Assembly (NCBI GenBank): GCA_030045175.1
Contig: JASIBM010000055.1
Span: 1 to 18,570, forward strand
Direction of reading: 5' to 3'
Source of the DNA: Streptosporangiaceae bacterium
Lineage (GTDB): Bacteria > Actinomycetota > Actinomycetes > Streptosporangiales > Streptosporangiaceae
DNA length: 18,570 nt
Shown: piece by piece, positions 1 to 6,443 of the stretch
Layout of the letters: each line of letters begins with the position of its first letter
How positions within the stretch are numbered: the first letter of the stretch is position 1
Notes under the pieces: model-generated
What the model was told of the DNA's origin: nothing
Seen by the model: the letters and a program-made list of their open reading frames with translations, nothing else
The model's database searches: none
Translations under genes and position numbers: made by a program

Positions 1-257
1 ACGGTCACGAAGCAGATGTCGGTGCCCGCGAGGTCGGCGGCCGTGCCTACCACCGTCGCCCCGGCCGCCGCGAGCGGCTCGGCCTTGGCCCTGGTTCGGT
101 TGCTTACCGTGACGTCGCAGCCAGCCGCGAGCAGCCGGCGGACGAGAGCCGTGCCCATCCGCCCCGTCCCGAGCCAGCCGAGCCTGCGGGCACCGAGTCG
201 CCCCGGCTGACCCAGGCCCTGCTCGCCTGGCTCCTGCCCGCTGCCCCGATCGGCCAT
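1..257 (-). CDS. NAD(P)-dependent oxidoreductase, 6PGDH/3-hydroxyisobutyrate dehydrogenase family (3' part outside window)
   Basis: Only the first 85 residues are present; the gene runs off the left edge. Residues 27-45 read GWLGTGRMG followed by TALVRRLLAAG, the Rossmann GxGxxG loop that opens the beta-hydroxyacid dehydrogenase family. NRTRAKAEPLAAAGA (53-67) is the usual second strand and helix where NAD(P) ribose is contacted. Known members oxidise 3-hydroxyacids such as 3-hydroxyisobutyrate, tartronate semialdehyde or related compounds; the catalytic Lys lies outside the window, so the substrate cannot be assigned. The ATG at 257 is chosen because GAGGTGGGGG lies just upstream; it leaves an unusually long 26-residue lead before the Rossmann strand. 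The gene lies 204 bp downstream of a co-oriented LacI regulator, a plausible controller (inference). Confidence 0.8.
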   Translation of the reverse strand, partial: MADRGSGQEPGEQGLGQPGRLGARRLGWLGTGRMGTALVRRLLAAGCDVTVSNRTRAKAEPLAAAGATVVGTAADLAGTDICFVT

Positions 258-384
258 ATCCCCCACCTCGACATCACCGGCATAGCAATCGTTTGCGGCA
301 CGAGCGTGCTTGATTGGGCGACATTTGTCAATCCGTCCGCTCGCGCGCCCGCCTTCGGCTCGCTCGCGCAGGGGTGCAGGATCG

Positions 385-433
385 TGATCACGGTGGGTTG
401 CCGTCGAATAGACCGGCGAATCCACCGTGATCA
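385..433. terminator. Long inverted repeat between LacI regulator and oxidoreductase
   Basis: TGATCACGGTGG (385-396) and CCACCGTGATCA (422-433) are perfect 12-bp inverted arms. The stem can be extended inward by TTGCCG/CGGCAA-like pairing with one bulged G, leaving a small loop. There is no T tract, which is common for actinobacterial terminators. It sits after the LacI gene stop (462) and before the oxidoreductase start (257), so it may terminate or attenuate read-through; each arm also contains TGATCA, so a protein-binding role is possible. Confidence 0.55.
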
Positions 434-461
434 TGGCGGACCGGACCGCGCGTAGGGGCGG

Positions 462-1490
462 CTAACGGGGCAGCGGCGGGGCGGTCGAGCCGCGGATCTT
501 GAGCTCGGGGGTGAGGAAATGGACGGTGGGGTGATCTCCGTTGGCGGTGATCCGCTCGAGGATCAGCCGTCCTGCCTCCGTTCCCACCTGGTAATGCGGG
601 AAGCTGACGGTCGTCATCGGCGGCCTTAGCCGGTCGATGAACGGCATGTCGTTGAATCCGACCACCGAGATGTCCGCCGGGCATTCCAGGCCGGCGTTCT
701 CCAGGGCCTCGTAGCACCCCACCGCTAGCATGTCGTTCGCCGCGGCGATAGCCGTGCAGCCACCAACCGCGAGCAGCGCACGGCAGCACCGGTCGCCCTC
801 CTCGATCGAGTACGCGGACGCGTGAACGACCAGATCGGGATCGACGGCAAGGTCGTGAGCGGCCATCGCGGCCATGAACCCTCGGTACCGGCTGAGCCCG
901 GTCGAGATGTCCTGCGGCCCGGCGATGTGCGCGATCCTGCGATGGCCAAGCGCGATCAGGTGGTCGATAACCATGGCGACGCCACGCTCGTTGTCCACCG
1001 AGACAGAAGCGAAGCCATAGCCATCGACGTGCCGGTTCACGAGCACGACGGGAATCGCCGCCCGCGCCGCCTCGGCTAGCACGGTGCTGCGCAGCCGGGC
1101 GGTGGCGAAGACGAACCCGTCTACGTGCCTGGCGCGCATCAGCTCGAACACCAGCCGCTCGCGCTCGTCATCGGAATCGGTGTTGCCGATCAGCGCGACG
1201 TAACCATCGGCAGCCAGGCGATCCTCAATGCCCCTGACAATCGGCGGGAAGAGCGGATTGTTGAGGTCAGGGATCAGCACCCCGACGGTGTGGGAGCGCC
1301 TCGTGCGCAAGCTCCTGGCAACCGTATTCGGGCGATAGCCGAGCGAGTCCGCCGCGGCCAGGATGCGGTGCGCTGTGTCTGCCCGCACCAGCAGCCTGGT
1401 GCTCGGGTTGAGCGCGCGGGACGCGGTCGCGGGGTGGACGCCCGCCGCTGCCGCGACTTCCCTGAGCGTGACAGGAGGACCGGAATTCAC
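462..1490 (-). CDS. LacI/GalR-family transcriptional regulator
   Basis: A 342-residue protein, typical LacI-family length. An N-terminal HTH (about residues 8-28, TLREVAAAAGVHPATASRAL) is followed by the hinge region with YRPNTVARSLRTRRS (about 52-66) and a periplasmic-binding-like effector domain starting at VGVLIPDLNNPLF (about 69-81). In this family the dimer binds a palindromic operator and is released or recruited by a sugar or related small molecule. The start is GTG at 1490; only a weak GAGA lies upstream. It lies upstream of, and co-oriented with, the oxidoreductase at the left edge, so it probably controls a sugar or sugar-acid catabolic locus extending leftward (inference). The inducer cannot be predicted. 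Confidence 0.93.
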   Translation of the reverse strand: MNSGPPVTLREVAAAAGVHPATASRALNPSTRLLVRADTAHRILAAADSLGYRPNTVARSLRTRRSHTVGVLIPDLNNPLFPPIVRGIEDRLAADGYVALIGNTDSDDERERLVFELMRARHVDGFVFATARLRSTVLAEAARAAIPVVLVNRHVDGYGFASVSVDNERGVAMVIDHLIALGHRRIAHIAGPQDISTGLSRYRGFMAAMAAHDLAVDPDLVVHASAYSIEEGDRCCRALLAVGGCTAIAAANDMLAVGCYEALENAGLECPADISVVGFNDMPFIDRLRPPMTTVSFPHYQVGTEAGRLILERITANGDHPTVHFLTPELKIRGSTAPPLPR

Positions 1491-1833
1491 TACGTCTCAC
1501 GCTCCGATCTGCGCTCCTGCCAGGTCAGCCGTAAGCGTCTCGCTGCTGTGCTGTCTGGAGCATGGTAACTCCGGATGAGCAAGGCGGCGCCTGGACAGCG
1601 GGGGTTCGGCGCGGGTCGTCGGCTCGAGCGGGCGCCACCACACGCCGGCGTAGCAATACGAGCGCTGTATTTCCGGTTCGCCACATTGGTGTTCTAGCCT
1701 CTTGCTGGTACTCAACTGGATCCGCCAGGATCTAGGCTCGTTCACAGCAACACGCCCTACCGCACGCTGACAGGGCCGCCAACCTCGACCGGGGCGCCGG
1801 CCTGACCGGCTAGATCGTTCTGGAGCTGCGCAT
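1491..1833. other. Divergent intergenic region between LacI regulator and PP2C gene
   Basis: These 343 bases hold no convincing gene; the short open frames have no ribosome binding site and no recognisable protein. It must contain the promoters for the LacI gene (minus) and the phosphatase run (plus). A TGGAG at 1821-1825 is the phosphatase ribosome binding site. No clean -35/-10 pair was found; TTGCTG near 1702 is the best -35-like element for the plus strand. Confidence 0.6.
1655..1671. promoter_or_regulatory. Candidate operator, AATAC-N7-GTATT
   Basis: AATACGAGCGCTGTATT has perfect 5-bp outer arms around a GC-rich 7-bp centre in an otherwise GC-rich divergent region. It could be an operator for the LacI regulator or a site for another factor. 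LacI-family operators usually have an even symmetry around a central CG, which this does not strictly have, so the assignment is weak. Confidence 0.25.
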
Positions 1834-3360
1834 ATGACACTTGCACTCCGCTACGCGGTCCGCTCCGACGTCGGCTTGCTCAGGGAGGGCAACGAGGATT
1901 CGGCCTACGCCGGGCCGCACCTGCTGGCTGTCGCCGACGGCATGGGCGGCTACGAGGCCGGCGAGGTCGCCAGCGCCGCCGTGATCTCGAGCGTCGCCCC
2001 GCTAGACCGCAACCAGATGCCAGAGACCGAGCTCGTCGAGGCGCTTGCCGCGGCGGTGACGGACGCGAAGCAAGCGCTGCGCACCATTGTCGACGCTGAC
2101 CCGGCCGTCGGCAGCATGGGCACCACGCTCACCGCCATGCTCTGGTCCGGCCCGACCGCGGCGATCTGCCACATCGGCGACTCGCGCGCTTACTTGCTGC
2201 GTGCGGGCGACTTCTATCAGATAACCCGCGACCACACGTTCGTCCAGGCGCTGATCGACCAGGGCAGGATCCGCCCCGAGGAGGCTGCCACGCATCCGCA
2301 GCGGTCCTTGCTGCTGCGCGCGCTTGACGGCCGGACCGACGCCGATCCAGACCTGTCCGTGCTGACCGGCGAGGTCGGCGACCGCTACCTGCTCTGCTCC
2401 GACGGCCTGCCCGTCGCGGTCAGCGACGAGCAGATCCTGGACGTCCTCGCGCAGGTCGCCGAGCCGAGCGATGCCGTGCTGCGGCTGATCGACCTGGCCC
2501 TGGCCGGGGGCGCCCCCGACAACGTCACGTGCATCGTCGCCGACGCCATCGACACCGAGGACGGCCAGGCCATTGCCACGAAGGCGCCGGTCGTCGCTGG
2601 AGCGGCCGCCAGCGGGGCGCTGATGGACACCAGGCCGATCTCCAAGCCGGGGACCAACGGCGACAGCGGCGTGACGATGATGGGTACGGTGCCCGCCAGC
2701 GTGAGCACGGCCACGACCATCGACGGCAGCAGCGTGACCCGCACCCGTAGCCGCGGCCGATCCCAGCGGGCGGCGGGCGCCACAGCGACCGGCGCCACCG
2801 CGACAAGCACCCTCGTGGCCGGCGCCACAGCGACCGGCAGTACCGATGCGCCTGGCCCGCCCGCAGCCAGCGGCCGGTATCGGCGTCCTGGCCGCAGGTG
2901 GCCGCTCATGAGCTCGCTACTCGCGCTGTTCGTCCTGCTCGTCATCGCCGGCCTGGTCATCGCCTACCAGCAGATACGCGGCCAGTACTACGTTGGCAAC
3001 GACAAGGGCACGGTGGCGATCTTCCGCGGCATCAACCAGTCCGTGCTCGGGATATCGCTGTCGCACGTCGTCCAGGACACCGGAATCCCGGTGTCCGGCC
3101 TGCCCGCAGGCGACGCGCAGAGCCTCGGCCGGACATCCTTCAGCAGCCTGGCTGCGGCCCAGCAGTCCGTGGTCACGCTTCGCCTGCAGTACCAGACCTG
3201 CAAGGACGAGTTCGCGAAGCTTGCGGCGTGGAAGGCGCACCCGACAAAGCAGGTGACCGTGACATTGAGCAACGGCCGACCGCGGGTCAAGACGGTCCCA
3301 AGGCCCAAGCCGAAGCTGTCGGCAACGTGCCTGACGACGCCTGACCACCCGACGTCGTGA
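1834..3360 (+). CDS. Membrane-anchored PP2C-type Ser/Thr protein phosphatase (PstP-like)
   Basis: A 508-residue protein. The PP2C catalytic domain occupies about residues 5-240 and carries the metal-binding signatures: GNED (19-22), ADGMGG (34-39), GTTLTA (96-101), GDSRAY (115-120), CSDGL (188-192) and GAPDN (226-230). A Thr/Ala/Arg-rich linker (about 240-355) leads to one TM helix (about 358-378, SLLALFVLLVIAGLVIAY). A roughly 130-residue extracytoplasmic C-terminus follows, starting GQYYVGNDKGTVAIFRGI. This is the architecture of mycobacterial PstP, which dephosphorylates PknA/PknB-type kinases and their targets. PstP-type genes usually sit with FHA, rodA, pbpA and pknAB genes; here the neighbours are an SDR and a cupin, so this may be a paralogue. 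ATG at 1834 is preceded by TGGAG with 8 nt spacing. Confidence 0.93.
   Translation: MTLALRYAVRSDVGLLREGNEDSAYAGPHLLAVADGMGGYEAGEVASAAVISSVAPLDRNQMPETELVEALAAAVTDAKQALRTIVDADPAVGSMGTTLTAMLWSGPTAAICHIGDSRAYLLRAGDFYQITRDHTFVQALIDQGRIRPEEAATHPQRSLLLRALDGRTDADPDLSVLTGEVGDRYLLCSDGLPVAVSDEQILDVLAQVAEPSDAVLRLIDLALAGGAPDNVTCIVADAIDTEDGQAIATKAPVVAGAAASGALMDTRPISKPGTNGDSGVTMMGTVPASVSTATTIDGSSVTRTRSRGRSQRAAGATATGATATSTLVAGATATGSTDAPGPPAASGRYRRPGRRWPLMSSLLALFVLLVIAGLVIAYQQIRGQYYVGNDKGTVAIFRGINQSVLGISLSHVVQDTGIPVSGLPAGDAQSLGRTSFSSLAAAQQSVVTLRLQYQTCKDEFAKLAAWKAHPTKQVTVTLSNGRPRVKTVPRPKPKLSATCLTTPDHPTS
2776..2838 (+). repeat. Direct repeat in the PP2C juxtamembrane linker
   Basis: GGCGCCACAGCGACCGGC occurs at 2776-2793 and again at 2821-2838, with a diverged copy starting at 2791. 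It encodes the repeated GATATG segments of the linker between the phosphatase domain and the TM helix, a plausible site for length variation. Confidence 0.7.
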
Positions 3361-4106
3361 GCGGGCGAGCCGTCCTAATCACCGGGGCATCGCGTGGCAT
3401 CGGCCGGGCGGTGGCGCGCGAGTTCGCCCTGGCCGGGGATCGGGTGGCCATCCATCACAAGAACTCGCCAGGACTAGCCGCCGGCCTCGCTGCTGACCTG
3501 CCCGGCGCCGGCCACGTCGTCGTGCAGGCCGACCTGACCGACCCCCAGGCCGTGCGCGTGATGGTGGACCAGGCGGCGGAGCGGCTGGGCGGAATCGACG
3601 TCCTGGTCAACAACGCTGGCGTCTTCACGGCGCATCCGATCACCGAGGTCTCCTACGAGCGATGGCAGGAGCAGTGGCAGGCGACTATCGGGGTCAACCT
3701 GATCGGAGCGGCGAACGTAACGTGGTGCGCGGTGCGGCACATGACCGGACGGGGCGGCAAGATCATCAACGTGTCGTCGCGGGGCGCGTTCCGCGGCGAG
3801 CCCGTGGCGCCCGCGTACGGCGCCAGCAAGGCCGGCCTGAACTCCTTCGGTCAGTCCCTTGCGGTCGCGCTCGCGCCGGCCGGGATCGCCGTCTGCACGG
3901 TCGCTCCCGGTTTCGTGGAAACCGACATGACCAACGAGCACCTGAAGCCCCCTCGGGGAGACAAGATCAGGGAGCAAAGCCCGTTCGGCCGGGTGGCCGA
4001 CCCACAGGAGATCGCGTTCGCCGTGGTCTTCCTCGCGTCAGAGCGAGCGCAATGGGCAAGCGGCGCCATCCTCGACCTGAACGGCGCTTCCTACCTGAGG
4101 ACCTAG
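3357..4106 (+). CDS. SDR-family NAD(P)-dependent oxidoreductase (FabG-like)
   Basis: A 249-residue classical short-chain dehydrogenase/reductase. Cofactor loop TGASRGIG at 9-16, NNAG at 85-88, structural Asn114, and the catalytic set Ser140/141, Tyr154 and Lys158 in YGASK are all present. APGFVETDM (183-191) is the usual region after strand beta-6. Such enzymes reduce or oxidise keto/hydroxy substrates; FabG-like members reduce 3-oxoacyl thioesters, but many of this grade are specialised, so the substrate is unknown. The GTG start at 3357 overlaps the phosphatase stop (GTGA), which implies translational coupling. No ribosome binding site of its own stands out. A functional link to the phosphatase is inference. 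Confidence 0.9.
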   Translation: MSGRAVLITGASRGIGRAVAREFALAGDRVAIHHKNSPGLAAGLAADLPGAGHVVVQADLTDPQAVRVMVDQAAERLGGIDVLVNNAGVFTAHPITEVSYERWQEQWQATIGVNLIGAANVTWCAVRHMTGRGGKIINVSSRGAFRGEPVAPAYGASKAGLNSFGQSLAVALAPAGIAVCTVAPGFVETDMTNEHLKPPRGDKIREQSPFGRVADPQEIAFAVVFLASERAQWASGAILDLNGASYLRT

Positions 4107-4196
4107 CCGGACGGCAGGCCGCGCAGCCGGCGAGTCCAGCCGCGGGCAGAACAGTAGGATTGCCTGATTAGCCGCAATCACCGACTCGGAGGCCAC

Positions 4197-4628
4197 GTGA
4201 TTCCCGAGCAGGAGGCGGGCGCTGTCGCGCCGGCCGGCCCGCGGGCCGAGATCTATCAGGCCGCGCGGCAGGACAAGCCCTGGGGGCATGAGGAGATCTT
4301 CGCCGCGGTGGAGGGCAGGTACGTAGGCAAGATCATCTACATCACCGCCGGTCAGTCGCTGAGCCTGCAGTACCACGAGGACAAGGAAGAGACGATCTCG
4401 CTGATATCCGGAGCGGCGGAGATTCAGTACGGCCCGATCGACGGCGAGCTCGAGCACCGCAGGTTCGGCCCTGGTGACACGATTCACCTTCCTGCCAGGG
4501 TGGTGCACAGGGTGACCGCTATCACCGACATCGTCTTCGCCGAGGCATCCACCGCGCCGCCTGGATGGCGCGAGGATGTCGTGCGGCTACAGGACGCCTA
4601 CGGCAGGACGGGCACGACCGCACCGTAA
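4197..4628 (+). CDS. Cupin-domain protein, mannose-6-phosphate isomerase type II / ManC C-terminal-like
   Basis: A 143-residue single-domain protein. PWGHEEIF (28-35), AGQSLSLQYHEDKEETISLISG (51-72, read as two cupin motif halves) and GPGDTIHLPARVVHRV (91-106) match the layout of the cupin domain at the C-terminus of mannose-1-phosphate guanylyltransferase/phosphomannose isomerase. Candidate metal ligands are His60, Glu64 or Glu65, and His104; the second His of the usual HxH is missing and replaced by HEDKEE. The C-terminal DVVRLQDAYGR also fits that family. It may be a sugar-phosphate isomerase/epimerase or a non-enzymatic sugar-binding cupin. GTG at 4197 is preceded by GGAGG (4188-4192). 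It is the last gene of the plus-strand run and is followed by a strong terminator. Confidence 0.82.
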   Translation: MIPEQEAGAVAPAGPRAEIYQAARQDKPWGHEEIFAAVEGRYVGKIIYITAGQSLSLQYHEDKEETISLISGAAEIQYGPIDGELEHRRFGPGDTIHLPARVVHRVTAITDIVFAEASTAPPGWREDVVRLQDAYGRTGTTAP

Positions 4629-4630
4629 AA

Positions 4631-4675
4631 CTGGCAGGTTCCCCGCGTTCCCCCTCATCACGGGGAACCTGCCAG
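4631..4675. terminator. Strong bidirectional hairpin terminator
   Basis: CTGGCAGGTTCCCCG (4631-4645) and CGGGGAACCTGCCAG (4661-4675) form a perfect 15-bp stem with a 15-nt loop. It lies 2 nt after the cupin stop codon and 55 bp before the convergent minus-strand gene's stop, so it can end transcription from both sides. No T run follows, as often in actinomycetes. Confidence 0.85.
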
Positions 4676-4730
4676 GCCGTTCGCCGGGTGCCGGCCCTGA
4701 CCAGGCCGGCCCTCGCCGGGCCTCGCTCCG

Positions 4731-5252
4731 TCAGGGCAGCCCGTTGGTGATCAGCCACCAGGCGGTATCGGCCTGGCGAGCCTTGAGGATCGCCGCACCG
4801 GTGTCAGGGCATTGCCCCACGTACTCGCGTCCGTAGCACTCTGCCCACTTGCGGGTGCGCATCCGCAGCTCGCGCGCCTCCCTCGTGCACTGCTGGAACT
4901 CCCGCCACGCGCTGGTGAGCGTCGCGGCGGTATGTGATGAATGAGCGACGTCGTGCACCAGTTCTGGCACGTTCGTAGTGCCGCCCGCGAGCGCCCAGTC
5001 CTCGGCCAGCCGGTGGACCTCGTCGCTGGTGAGCTGGTCAAGGAAGTCTGGCTGCCTGGCGGAGCCGGTCAGCCAGGACGCGTCAGTCACCGAATCCGCG
5101 CGCGCCCGCCGGCGACGCGCGGCACGAGACAGATCGCGCCACGTGCGCCACGGCTGGCGGCCGACGCCGACCACGGCCTGGCGTGTCGAGCGGTGACGTG
5201 GCCGATATCCGACGTCCCCCGCCGCGAGTCCGCCAACCCATCCAGTCGTCAT
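4731..5252 (-). CDS. Hypothetical protein downstream of BldC-like regulator
   Basis: I do not recognise this protein. From the ATG at 5252 (GGGGG upstream) it has 173 residues; the open frame extends to 5399 and an ATG at 5327 would overlap the preceding stop by 11 nt, so the start is uncertain. An Arg-rich segment (about 37-52, TWRDLSRAARRRRARA) is followed by a helical region (about 68-140) with DEVHRLAEDWALAGG and ending in TRKWAECYGREYVGQCPDTG. Four late residues stand out: Cys122, Cys139, Cys148 and the C-terminal Trp pair (165-166). No signal peptide or TM segment is visible. It is the last gene of the XRE / BldC-like / unknown set, so it may be a product controlled with those regulators (inference). 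Confidence 0.55.
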   Translation of the reverse strand: MTTGWVGGLAAGDVGYRPRHRSTRQAVVGVGRQPWRTWRDLSRAARRRRARADSVTDASWLTGSARQPDFLDQLTSDEVHRLAEDWALAGGTTNVPELVHDVAHSSHTAATLTSAWREFQQCTREARELRMRTRKWAECYGREYVGQCPDTGAAILKARQADTAWWLITNGLP

Positions 5253-5316
5253 CCGCTCGGCCCCCATGCCAGGTGTCCGGGTCGACGTTGCTTGTGCCTG
5301 CCGGACCGCGCCCGCG

Positions 5317-5598
5317 CTACCGGGCATCAGGCAAACCGGAGCCGCGGGCCAGCCATGCGTGCGAGTCCTCGCCACCTGGGAAGCCAGAGAGCATCTCACG
5401 GACCTCGGACTCGAGGTACCTGCGGTGACCGCCGAGGGTACGAATGGAGCGCAGCTTGCCCGCCTTCGCCCACCTCGTCACGGTCTTGGGGTCGACCCGG
5501 AACGCGGCTGCCACCTCGGCGGGCGTCAGCAGCGCGTTGGTCGGGTGCACGGCCTGGCTTGTGGTCATCGTCATGTTCTTCCTGCCTCGTTCCTTCAT
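5317..5598 (-). CDS. BldC-like MerR-type HTH DNA-binding protein (paralogue)
   Basis: A 93-residue protein with one winged-HTH. Residues 24-74 (LLTPAEVAAAFRVDPKTV, then TRWAKAGKLRSIRTLGGHRRY) are nearly identical to BldC, including the recognition helix and wing. BldC proteins bind AT-rich direct repeats as head-to-tail oligomers and lack the MerR coiled-coil effector domain; the same is expected here. It differs by a longer N-terminus and an extra 18-residue tail after the BldC core (GEDSHAWLARGSGLPDAR). The ATG at 5598 overlaps the upstream XRE stop as ATGA, and GGAG lies 10 nt upstream; an in-frame ATG at 5574 after AGGAAG is an alternative. A second, canonical bldC is at 11310-11513. Confidence 0.88.
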   Translation of the reverse strand: MKERGRKNMTMTTSQAVHPTNALLTPAEVAAAFRVDPKTVTRWAKAGKLRSIRTLGGHRRYLESEVREMLSGFPGGEDSHAWLARGSGLPDAR

Positions 5599-5981
5599 CG
5601 TTGACGTTCTCCGCCTGGCTCCCAGGCGGACCTCCGTACGTGGGCTATGTCAGGCCGCGGACGTCGTAATGTCAGGTCGCTGACCCGCGCGGTGTCTTGC
5701 GGGTGGTCCGCGGTCTCGTCGTATTCGCGGGTGATAGCTGCGACAGGTACGCGCAGTGCCTTGGCGATCCGGTGAATGGTGGCCGGTCGCGCGCTGCGTT
5801 TTTCTCGCTCGATGTTCGAGAGCGCCGACTGGCTCATTCCGACCTTCCTCGCAAATTCCGGCTGATGCCACCCGTCCTTCTCGCGAAGGCTGCGGATGGC
5901 CGCGCCGTTCTGGCGGAGTCGTCCAGGCGCTCTGCCTATGGACGCTCGCGCAGCAGTGGTGACCGTTTGTGTCATGCTCAT
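5595..5981 (-). CDS. XRE-family (Cro/CI-type) HTH transcriptional regulator
   Basis: From the ATG at 5981 the protein has 128 residues. An HTH-XRE domain covers about 26-86: GAAIRSLREKDGWHQPEFARKVGMSQSALSNIE, with a final helix ending RIAKALRVPVAAI. A charged tail of about 40 residues follows. It probably acts as a local repressor or activator. The start at 5981 is chosen because a TTGCGA-17-TAGGTT promoter places the transcription start on this ATG (leaderless mRNA). The open frame extends to 6017, inside the -35 element, so that longer version is unlikely. The stop overlaps the BldC-like start (ATGA), indicating a two-regulator operon. Confidence 0.85.
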   Translation of the reverse strand: MSMTQTVTTAARASIGRAPGRLRQNGAAIRSLREKDGWHQPEFARKVGMSQSALSNIEREKRSARPATIHRIAKALRVPVAAITREYDETADHPQDTARVSDLTLRRPRPDIAHVRRSAWEPGGERQR

Positions 5982-5988
5982 GCGCGAT

Positions 5989-6017
5989 AACCTAGAGTCC
6001 AGCGACATGGTTCGCAA
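5989..6017 (-). promoter_or_regulatory. Promoter of XRE/BldC-like operon (leaderless)
   Basis: Read on the minus strand: -35 TTGCGA (6017-6012), a 17-nt spacer, -10 TAGGTT (5994-5989), then 7 nt to the ATG at 5981. The spacing is ideal for the main vegetative sigma factor and puts the transcript start at or next to the A of the start codon. Confidence 0.65.
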
Positions 6018-6197
6018 CCGAAACCTGGTCGCTGATGGCCACTAACAGTCAGTGATGGCCTCCAAACGATATGCGAAGCGATGGCGGCCGCGGTCGTGGT
6101 GCACGGCGAAAGGCCGGGCGCTGACCCCGGGCGCGGGGGGCGTGGCTCCCGGCGGACGCGGGCGCTCCCGCCGTTCTGACGGCGAGCAGGGGGCGGT

Positions 6198-6212
6198 CTC
6201 ACGCGGCGTGAG
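6198..6212. promoter_or_regulatory. Perfect palindrome, possible operator
   Basis: CTCACGC-G-GCGTGAG is a perfect 7+1+7 inverted repeat in the region between two divergent XRE genes. Its size fits an HTH dimer site. The assignment to either XRE protein is a guess. Confidence 0.3.
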
Positions 6213-6443
6213 GGTCTCGTTCGTATCTGTGAGCAGGCTGTGTCGTCGCTGCTAGCGCGAGTGAGGCGGCTGCCTGACTGGTTCGCGCCCTGGTTGCTTG
6301 CCTGCACGCGCAGACGGATCGCGTGCTCGATCGCGCCGGCCGGGACCCGGCTGGAAAAAGACCATGTGTTCGGGACTGTCTGTCGCAGTCTCAATGTGGC
6401 AAGCTATGTCCGGAACGGTCGTACTCGATGCTGCGGATGGACC

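Larger units (their letters stand above)
5982..6443. other. Divergent regulatory region between two XRE genes
   Basis: About 460 bases without a convincing gene. Open frames here have no ribosome binding site and no recognisable protein. It holds the leaderless promoter of the minus-strand XRE gene and a 15-bp palindrome at 6198-6212. The bases immediately upstream of the plus-strand XRE start (about 6355-6440) are visibly less GC-rich than the surroundings, as expected for a promoter, but no clean hexamer pair was found. Confidence 0.6.

Noticed and set aside
388..789. Minus-strand open frame inside the LacI gene
   Set aside because: It is an alternate frame of the LacI regulator, which has clear family motifs across the same bases.
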